Program-made: the position numbers and the translations under genes
Shown: positions 58,451-64,000 of the stretch, piece by piece
Numbering within the stretch: position 1 is the stretch's first letter
How the letters are laid out: the number at the start of each line of letters is the position of its first letter
The notes under the pieces: model-generated
Told to the model about the DNA's origin: nothing
The model's input: the letters and a program-made list of their open reading frames with translations, nothing else
Database searches by the model: none
Origin: Campylobacter showae
GTDB taxonomy: Bacteria; Campylobacterota; Campylobacteria; Campylobacterales; Campylobacteraceae
Assembly: GCF_900573985.1 (NCBI RefSeq)
Contig: NZ_UWOK01000001.1
Location: forward strand, 1,116,001 to 1,180,000
Length of the DNA: 64,000 bases
Reading direction: 5' to 3'

Positions 58451-58470
58451 TAAGCAAAAGACGTTCCAAA
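58451..58470 (-). promoter_or_regulatory. Sigma-54 (RpoN) promoter of flgBC-fliE
   Basis: On the minus strand TTTGGAACGTCTTTTGCTTA carries GG (58467-58466), exactly ten bases, then GC (58455-58454), the -24/-12 pattern with near-consensus flanks (TGGAAC, TTGCT). It lies just behind the aat stop and about 38 nt before flgB. Rod genes are RpoN/FlgR-controlled in Campylobacter. Confidence 0.8.
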
Positions 58471-58471
58471 A

Positions 58472-59131
58472 CTAGAGTAAATTTTTAAATTCGCCAAAGC
58501 CGCTAGGCTGATTTTTTAGCTCGTTAAATTTGGCTAAAAACTCGCTTCGCCTTATCGCCTTTGCGCCCATAAATTTTAGATGATCGTTCATAACCTGGCA
58601 GTCGATGAGAAAATCAAACGGCTCTAAAGCGCGGCAAAGCGCGATGAGGGCGACTTTTGACGCGCCGGTTTTTAGACTAATCATACTTTCGCCGCAAAAA
58701 ACCTTGCCAAAAATTTGCCCGTAAAGCCCACCCGCTAGCTCGCCGTCTTCGTATACCTCTACGCTATGCGATATGCCCAGGCGGTGCAAATTTACGTAGG
58801 CGCGCACGATGTCTCCCGATAGCCACGTGGGTTCGCGTTTTTCGCGCTCGCTTTTGCAGATTTTTAGGAAATTTTCAAAGTCGTAATCAAACCGCACTTC
58901 AAATTTTTTAAGCGCGGATTTTATGCTTTTTTGCACGCGCACTTCACCTGGAATCAGCACCGCACGGGGATCTGGCGACCACCAGTATATGGGCTCACCG
59001 GGCAAAAACCACGGGAAAATGCCTTTGTCGTAAGCTTGCAAAAGAGCATCGGCGCTTAGATCGCCGCCGACGGCTAAAGGGGAGTTTGCAGGGGCGTTTG
59101 CGGGGTCGGGAAAGTTATAAATTTTTTCCAA
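58472..59131 (-). CDS. aat: Leucyl/phenylalanyl-tRNA-protein transferase
   Basis: 219 aa. Family motifs: FPDPANAPANSPLAVGGDLSADALLQAYDKGIFPWF, YWWSPDPRAVL, GLYGQIFGKVFCGESMISLKTGASKVAL. Adds Leu/Phe to proteins with N-terminal Arg/Lys, sending them to ClpAP through ClpS. It lies 18 nt after clpA, so the N-degron pathway parts are one operon. Confidence 0.95.
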   Translation of the reverse strand: MEKIYNFPDPANAPANSPLAVGGDLSADALLQAYDKGIFPWFLPGEPIYWWSPDPRAVLIPGEVRVQKSIKSALKKFEVRFDYDFENFLKICKSEREKREPTWLSGDIVRAYVNLHRLGISHSVEVYEDGELAGGLYGQIFGKVFCGESMISLKTGASKVALIALCRALEPFDFLIDCQVMNDHLKFMGAKAIRRSEFLAKFNELKNQPSGFGEFKNLL

Positions 59132-59149
59132 ATTTGACCCCGCGACCGC

Positions 59150-61318
59150 TTATTTTAAAGCTTCAAATTTAAACGCCAGCTCGCCGTTTTTTAGCCCGAT
59201 ATTTGCGACGCCGCCGTTTTTTAGCGCGCCGAAAAGTATCTCGTCGCTAAGCTTGGTCGAGATCTCGTCTTGCACTAGGCGTTTTAGATTTCGCGCGCCG
59301 AATTCCTTGCTATAGCCCTTTTGCCATAGGTACTTTTTAGCTTCGGCGGAGGCTTTTAGGACAACTTTTTTCTCGGCTAGGCTTGAGTTTATCTCGTTGA
59401 TGATCTTTTGCGCGATGAGGCTTAGCGCGTTCTTGCTAAGGTCGTTAAAATGCACGATTTTATCGATTCGGTTGCGAAACTCGGGGCTAAAAAAACCCTT
59501 TACCGCCGAGTCCGCTTTACCGCTTTCGTCTTTGCTAAAGCCCAGCGTCGGAGCTTCTTTTGAGCCCAAATTTGAGCTCATTATGATGACGGCGTTGCGA
59601 AAATCGCTCTTTGCGCCCGTGTTATCGGTGAGGCTAGCGCCGTCAAAAATTTGCAAAAAGACGTTTATCATCTCGTCGCTGGCCTTTTCGATCTCGTCAA
59701 ATAAAATCACGCTATAAGGGTGCTTTTTAACGGTGTTTGTGAGTATGCCGCCCTCTTCAAAACCTACATATCCCGGAGGCGCGCCGATGAGACGCGAGAC
59801 GCTGTGTTTCTCCATATATTCGCTCATATCAAACCGCTCGAAGTGCACGCCCAAATTTCGCGCTAGAGCCGCGCTTAGCTCGCTTTTGCCTACGCCGCTT
59901 GAGCCTGTAAATAAAAACACTCCAACGGGTGCGTTTGGCTGCTTTAGCCCCGCATAGGAGCGCTTGATTGCCGCCACTAGCGTATCGACGGCATCGTCTT
60001 GACCGAAAATTTCAGACTTTAACCTCTGGGCTAGGTTTTTCAAATTTGCCGCGGCGTCAGATTTTAGATTTGTATCCGGGATATTTGCCATCTTGCTTAA
60101 AACCGCGCTTAGATCGGACATTTTTACGGTTTTGCTTTTGTTTTGCAGGGCTAGAGCTGCGCCGACCTCGTCGATAAGATCGATGGCGCTATCTGGCAAA
60201 AATCTATCGTTTAAGTATTTTTTGGCTAGCTCCACGCTTTTGGCTAAAATTTCGTCGCTAAATTTGACGCCGTGAAAGCTCTCGTATTTGGCGCGAAGTC
60301 CTTTTAGGATCTCGACGCTCTCGTCTGTGCTAGGCTCTACGACGTCGATTTTAGCAAATCTGCGCGAGAGGGCTTTTTCTTTTTCAAAAAAGCTGCGATA
60401 CTCCGCATACGTCGTCGCTCCGATGCAGCGAAGCGAGCCGTTTGCGAGAGCCGGTTTTAGTAAATTTGACATATCAAGCCCGCCGCCGTTCGTGGCTCCC
60501 GCGCCCACGATAGTGTGGATTTCATCGATAAAGACTATCGCGTCTTCTTGCTCGGCCACCTCGTCCATCACGTCTTTTAGACGTTTTTCAAAGTCGCCGC
60601 GATACTTCGTGCCAGCTATCATCGCGCCGATGTCTAGTGCGAAAATTTGCGCCTGTTTTAGCCGTTGCGGCACTTCGCCGCTTGCGATTTTTAGCGCGAG
60701 CCCCTCGACTACGGCTGTTTTGCCAACGCCCGCTTCGCCCACTAGGATAGGATTATTTTTCTTTCGGCGGCTTAGCGTTTGCATTAGCCTTGCTAGCTCG
60801 TTTTCTCGCCCGATGATCGGGTCTATTTTGCCCTCGGCGGCTAGTTTGGTTAAATTTGACGAGTATTTGGCGAGGTTTTGGAAGCTTTTAGCGCGAGACT
60901 GCTTGTCGTCTTTTGCGTGTTGTTTTATCTTTTGCGGATCGACGTCGTAAAATTCTAAAATTTTAGCCCCGTACGTGTCGCCTCTGGCCGCGATTTTAAA
61001 TAGCAAATCCCTGATGCCGACGTTTTTATCTTTTAGCTCTGTGTTTAGCTCTTTAAAAATTTGTTCCAAAAGCACCGTCATGCGCGGCTGTTTGTGGTGC
61101 GGCACCTGCTCGTTGGTTTGCAGTAGATAGTTTTTTAGATCGCTTTTTAGTCCCTCGACGTCGGTGAGTCCAGCTTCTGCTAGGATATCTCTAGTCTCTT
61201 CGTTTAAATTTACCAGCACGAAAAGCACGTGCTCGCTGGTTAGATACTCGTGAAAATTCGAGTAGGCAAACTGCCCGGCCTTTTCCAAAAGATAGCTTAA
61301 ATCCGAGTCAAACATCAT
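59150..61318 (-). CDS. clpA: ATP-dependent Clp protease ATPase subunit ClpA
   Basis: 722 aa. N domain (1-145), AAA1 with GEAGVGKTAVVEGLA and VFIDEIHTIVGAG, AAA2 with TGSSGVGKSELSAALA, LIGAPPGYVGFEEGG and ILFDEIEKAS. Unfoldase that feeds ClpP; ClpS and Aat neighbours confirm ClpA rather than ClpB, as does the lack of a long middle coiled coil. GGAGG precedes the first ATG. Confidence 0.96.
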   Translation of the reverse strand: MMFDSDLSYLLEKAGQFAYSNFHEYLTSEHVLFVLVNLNEETRDILAEAGLTDVEGLKSDLKNYLLQTNEQVPHHKQPRMTVLLEQIFKELNTELKDKNVGIRDLLFKIAARGDTYGAKILEFYDVDPQKIKQHAKDDKQSRAKSFQNLAKYSSNLTKLAAEGKIDPIIGRENELARLMQTLSRRKKNNPILVGEAGVGKTAVVEGLALKIASGEVPQRLKQAQIFALDIGAMIAGTKYRGDFEKRLKDVMDEVAEQEDAIVFIDEIHTIVGAGATNGGGLDMSNLLKPALANGSLRCIGATTYAEYRSFFEKEKALSRRFAKIDVVEPSTDESVEILKGLRAKYESFHGVKFSDEILAKSVELAKKYLNDRFLPDSAIDLIDEVGAALALQNKSKTVKMSDLSAVLSKMANIPDTNLKSDAAANLKNLAQRLKSEIFGQDDAVDTLVAAIKRSYAGLKQPNAPVGVFLFTGSSGVGKSELSAALARNLGVHFERFDMSEYMEKHSVSRLIGAPPGYVGFEEGGILTNTVKKHPYSVILFDEIEKASDEMINVFLQIFDGASLTDNTGAKSDFRNAVIIMSSNLGSKEAPTLGFSKDESGKADSAVKGFFSPEFRNRIDKIVHFNDLSKNALSLIAQKIINEINSSLAEKKVVLKASAEAKKYLWQKGYSKEFGARNLKRLVQDEISTKLSDEILFGALKNGGVANIGLKNGELAFKFEALK

Positions 61319-61358
61319 TTCCTCCTCTTTGCGCCTTTTGCGCGCCCGTTTTTGCGGG

Positions 61359-61670
61359 CTATTCTTCCTCGACGACAGCTTTTAGCGGGTAGCCCGCGGC
61401 GGCTGCGGCTTTTAGCGTTTGGTTTTGTTTTGTTTGGGCGATCTCTTTAGTATAGACGCCCGCCACCCCGCTGCCTTCGTTGTGGATTTTTAACATCACG
61501 GTTGCCGCGCTTTGGGCTGTGTGGTGAAAAATCTCAACCAACACGCTCACGACGAAATCCATACTCGTAACGTCGTCGTTTAGTAAAATAACCTTAAATT
61601 TGCGCGGAAATTCAGGTTTTTCCTTTACGTCTATGCCGTGCTCCCGCTCGGTGGCGGTTTTAGCGGGCAT
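61359..61670 (-). CDS. clpS: Clp protease adaptor ClpS
   Basis: 103 aa. FKVILLNDDVTSMDFVVSVLVEIFHHTAQSAATVMLKIHNEG holds the N-degron pocket (NDD, TSMDFV). Delivers substrates with N-terminal Leu/Phe/Trp/Tyr to ClpA. Overlaps the TlpA-like gene by 11 nt; 40 nt before clpA. Confidence 0.95.
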   Translation of the reverse strand: MPAKTATEREHGIDVKEKPEFPRKFKVILLNDDVTSMDFVVSVLVEIFHHTAQSAATVMLKIHNEGSGVAGVYTKEIAQTKQNQTLKAAAAAGYPLKAVVEEE

Positions 61671-62274
61671 TTTTTATTCTTTCAAAATCCTTCGTCATCG
61701 CGTCTAGATGGATGCCGCCTAGGTAGTATTTCACGCCGAATTTCCCGCTATCTACGTCGGTTAGCTCCTGATATACGCCGCCTTTTAGCACCATTTTTAT
61801 CGGCACGCTCTCAAGCCGCTCGTATTTTATATCCTCTAAAATTTGCGCCGAAAGCTTGTCGTTTGTCTTTATATCGTTTGAGATAAAGTAAAAGGCGTTG
61901 TATTTTTGCGCGAAATTTTCCACGACGTACTCGTTCGTGACGTTTTCAAAGTGCGTTAGCCCCACGATCGTAAAGTCGTTTAGATTGTCGATCTGAAATT
62001 TGGTGAGATCGGGAGCTTCTTTTTGACACGGCGGACAAAACGTGCCGAATATATCAAACATCAAAATTTTATCCTCGTCGCCCTTGATCACAAAGCCTCC
62101 CTCGACGCGCTTTAGCGTGAGATCTTTGCCAAACACGCTCTTTAGCGCGATCTCCTCGCCTGTTTTATAGCCCTCTATTTTTACGGGGGCTTTCGCCGTC
62201 TCATCCTCGCCGCAGCCTGCTAAAAATATCGCGCAGACCAAAGCCGCCAAAATCGCCTTTATGTTTTTTTTCAT
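61660..62274 (-). CDS. TlpA-like thioredoxin-fold lipoprotein
   Basis: 204 aa. Lipobox FLAGC (Cys 21). Thioredoxin motif MFDIFGTFCPPCQKEAPDLTKFQ (CPPC), then TIVGLTHFENVTNEYV and the cis-Pro region RLESVPIKMVLKGG. Differs from the 43388 protein in its TFCPPC active-site context. Likely a periplasmic disulfide reductase. It begins 1 nt after the tautomerase gene. Confidence 0.88.
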   Translation of the reverse strand: MKKNIKAILAALVCAIFLAGCGEDETAKAPVKIEGYKTGEEIALKSVFGKDLTLKRVEGGFVIKGDEDKILMFDIFGTFCPPCQKEAPDLTKFQIDNLNDFTIVGLTHFENVTNEYVVENFAQKYNAFYFISNDIKTNDKLSAQILEDIKYERLESVPIKMVLKGGVYQELTDVDSGKFGVKYYLGGIHLDAMTKDFERIKNAR

Positions 62275-62275
62275 A

Positions 62276-62488
62276 TTATTTTCCTTGTTTTGATCTTAGC
62301 TCGGTTATGCTTTCGCCGCCAAATCCGTAGTCGTCGGTGCTGACTTCCTCTATCACGACGACTGTTCTGCTCGCGTCGCGCTTTAGCGTATCGCCCAGCA
62401 GTTTCGTTACGCCCGCTATTATCGCGCGCTTTTGCTCGGCGCTTACTACTTCTTTTTCTTTTGTGATTTTTATATTTACGTAGGGCAT
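62276..62488 (-). CDS. 4-oxalocrotonate tautomerase family protein
   Basis: 70 aa. Pro2 (the catalytic Pro1 after Met removal) in MPYVNIKITKE, and Arg in LKRDASRTVVVIEE. Small keto-enol tautomerase; real substrate unknown, as for most family members outside catechol pathways, none of which are seen here. Between smpB and the TlpA-like gene. Confidence 0.85.
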   Translation of the reverse strand: MPYVNIKITKEKEVVSAEQKRAIIAGVTKLLGDTLKRDASRTVVVIEEVSTDDYGFGGESITELRSKQGK

Positions 62489-62497
62489 CGGTTTTCC

Positions 62498-62953
62498 TTA
62501 AGCGTATTTTTTCATCGCCGCGCGCGCTTCTTTGTCGGCTTCTTTGCGTTTTATCGTCTCGCGCTTATCGTGCAAATTTTTACCTTTTGCTAGCGCAACC
62601 CGCGCCTTTACGATGTTTTTATCGTTTAGATAGAGCGCTAAAACGACTAGCGTGAGACCCTCTTGCGTGACTTGGCCGAAAATTTTATCTATCTGCTTGC
62701 GGTGCATCAGCAGCTTTCTAGGAGCCCTTTCGTCCGGGCGAAACGCCGAGTGCGTCGTGTTTAGGTGGCTGATGTGCGCGTTTAGCAAAAACAGTTCGCC
62801 CTTTATCACGCGCGCGAAGCTATCCTTTAGGTTTGCGCGGCCCGCCCGTAGAGCCTTTACCTCGCTGCCTTTTAGCACGATGCCCGCCTCGAAGGTCTCG
62901 ATGATGCTAAAGTCAAACAGCGCCTTTTTATTTTTGGCTAAATCCTTACCCAT
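62498..62953 (-). CDS. smpB: SsrA-binding protein SmpB
   Basis: 151 aa. [33 protein letters not shown] and [14 protein letters not shown] are diagnostic; the tail [25 protein letters not shown] is the part that enters the ribosome with tmRNA. The tmRNA gene itself is not in the window. Confidence 0.96.
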   Translation of the reverse strand: MGKDLAKNKKALFDFSIIETFEAGIVLKGSEVKALRAGRANLKDSFARVIKGELFLLNAHISHLNTTHSAFRPDERAPRKLLMHRKQIDKIFGQVTQEGLTLVVLALYLNDKNIVKARVALAKGKNLHDKRETIKRKEADKEARAAMKKYA

Positions 62954-62963
62954 TTTTTACCTT

Positions 62964-63707
62964 TTATTTTAAGAAAAACACGCTCGCGCCGCTACCGCTT
63001 AGGAAAAAATCTTTAAATTTATCCATCTGCGGATAAATTTTAAAGCACGGCGCAAAAAGATCGTTTAGCTTGCGATTTTCGTACCGCTCCAGTAGCTGCG
63101 CCGTCGCCATCTCGCGCATTTTTGCCGCTAGATTTACGTCGATGCTATCCATAAAATTTGCCCTAAATTCGCCGTAAACCGCAGGCGTCGAGCAAAATAC
63201 GCTCGGCGTTAAAATTTCTACCTCTGGCACTTCGTCGTCAAAATCGCTTATTATCTCGCCGATACCGCCGACGTTTGCCGCATTGAAATCGCTAGCGAAA
63301 AATGCCACGTCCGCGCCGATATTTGCGCCTATTTTCATCAAATTTTCGCGAGTTAGTTTTAAATTTAACTCCTCGTTCGCCATCTTTAAAAACGTAGCCG
63401 CGTTTGAGCTGCCTCCGCCTAGACCCGCGCCTAAAGGGATTTGCTTTTTTATCACGATTTTATGCGAGGCGAAAAACTCATTTAGCTCGTTTTTAAAGCC
63501 CGCTTTTTCTAGCTCAAATTTGGCCTTTAAAACGATATTATTTTCGATATTTTCGTTATCGCACTCAAGTGCGAAGCCGCTAGATTTTTCAAAGAAAATT
63601 TCATCGTAAATTTCGCGCCTTAAAATAAAGCGAGAGACGATCTCGTGGTAGTTGCCGCGAGTGCCGACGATCTTTAAAAAGGAGTTGATTTTCGAGTAGC
63701 TTTTCAT
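62964..63707 (-). CDS. ispE: 4-diphosphocytidyl-2-C-methyl-D-erythritol kinase
   Basis: 247 aa, somewhat short as in other Campylobacter. GHMP-kinase loop PLGAGLGGGSSNAATFLKMAN and substrate residues in SKINSFLKIVG. Phosphorylates CDP-ME in the MEP isoprenoid route. One-base overlap with csrA; 10 nt before smpB. Confidence 0.93.
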   Translation of the reverse strand: MKSYSKINSFLKIVGTRGNYHEIVSRFILRREIYDEIFFEKSSGFALECDNENIENNIVLKAKFELEKAGFKNELNEFFASHKIVIKKQIPLGAGLGGGSSNAATFLKMANEELNLKLTRENLMKIGANIGADVAFFASDFNAANVGGIGEIISDFDDEVPEVEILTPSVFCSTPAVYGEFRANFMDSIDVNLAAKMREMATAQLLERYENRKLNDLFAPCFKIYPQMDKFKDFFLSGSGASVFFLK

Positions 63708-63937
63708 TATTTTACGATTTTATCGCTCAGCTCTTTTAGGCTCGCTTCGCCCGCGCCGTTTAGGGCCTGTTTGTTTTCCGCCGCTACGTCTTCTACTAGC
63801 TCAGAGCGCAGGATCATCATATTTTTAGGCGCGTCGATGCCGATTTTTACGCCGCCTTTTGAGATGCCTACGACCGTGATTTTGATATCGTTTCCCAGCA
63901 TTATGCTTTCGTCTTCTTTTCTTGCGAGTATTAGCAT
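63707..63937 (-). CDS. csrA: Carbon storage regulator CsrA
   Basis: 76 aa. [39 protein letters not shown], with the RNA-binding Arg residues (Arg6 and the Arg of ILRSEL). Binds GGA in mRNA leaders; in Campylobacter it controls flaA and is checked by FliW. Its ATG overlaps the truB stop codon region. Confidence 0.95.
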   Translation of the reverse strand: MLILARKEDESIMLGNDIKITVVGISKGGVKIGIDAPKNMMILRSELVEDVAAENKQALNGAGEASLKELSDKIVK

Positions 63938-64000
63938 TTTTCGACCTTATTTAGTTTATATGTTACGGTTTCGTCTTTGATTTCAATGATACTAAAAAAA
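63931..64000 (-). CDS. truB: tRNA pseudouridine synthase B, C-terminal end (partial)
   Basis: The last 22 codons ([22 protein letters not shown]) end in TAA overlapping the csrA start. Too short for a motif; assigned from the conserved truB-csrA-ispE order in Campylobacter. The rest lies outside the window. Confidence 0.6.
   Translation of the reverse strand, partial: FFSIIEIKDETVTYKLNKVEKC

Overview
The window comes from a Campylobacterota genome, most likely a Campylobacter of the oral/intestinal group (rectus, showae, curvus, concisus type; the species is a guess). The evidence is a Campylobacter-type 16S rRNA, the gene order truB-csrA-ispE-smpB-tlpA-clpS-clpA-aat and ftsY-tlpA-5FCL-rny, DUF1104 and SYLF proteins, and abundant AAATTTG words. 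G+C varies visibly: the 4-20 kb region is much richer in G+C than the comEA region (2.5-3.7 kb) or the TonB/receptor region.

Layout. 1-1815 is the 3' part of one rRNA operon (23S end and 5S). Next is a gene-poor stretch with a ComEA-like secreted DNA-binding protein carrying an unusual Lys/Glu-rich tail (2.5-3.1 kb). 3.7-17.5 kb is a single-strand, tightly overlapping aryl-polyene (APE)-type pigment cluster: DUF3261-like lipoprotein, ketosynthases, dehydratase, ketoreductase, two acyl carrier proteins, an adenylation-dehydratase fusion, a glycosyltransferase-acyltransferase, a thioesterase, a LolA-like carrier and an MMPL exporter. 17.6-20.6 kb holds thiamine thiazole genes thiS-thiG-thiH plus thiE. 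20.7-26.1 kb is a heme/iron uptake locus (ChaN-like lipoprotein, ExbB, ExbD, TonB, outer-membrane receptor). 26.2-30 kb holds a DMT transporter, modD, a small membrane protein and an AlsT-type symporter.

30.0-34.7 kb is the most interesting part. A P1B-type ATPase lacking both CPC and CxxC motifs is encoded with a YtxH-like protein, a glycine-zipper membrane protein, a membrane-anchored Lys-rich protein, a ferritin-like membrane-anchored protein and an HMA2-like Arg-rich protein, directly behind a Fur-family regulator. A perfect palindrome lies between regulator and operon. I infer a candidate ferrosome (fez) iron-storage organelle cluster. 34.8-43 kb carries a SYLF protein, an M23 endopeptidase, a DUF1104 protein, a two-component system, two polymorphic-toxin-immunity-like genes (DUF1963-like and SUFU), then ftsY and tlpA. 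44-48.7 kb carries 5-FCL, rny, another SYLF protein, DedA and a DUF945 protein.

48.7-54.4 kb is a complete rRNA operon (promoter, 16S, tRNA-Ile, tRNA-Ala, 23S, 5S). Its last 1815 bp are repeated at the window start in the same orientation, so a 52.6-kb segment is bracketed by direct repeats. 54.4-55.3 kb holds a decayed IS1595/IS1016-type transposase. 55.3-64 kb is a minus-strand housekeeping block: ftsI, fliE-flgC-flgB behind a clear sigma-54 promoter, aat, clpA-clpS, a TlpA-like lipoprotein, a 4-OT tautomerase, smpB, ispE, csrA and the 3' end of truB.
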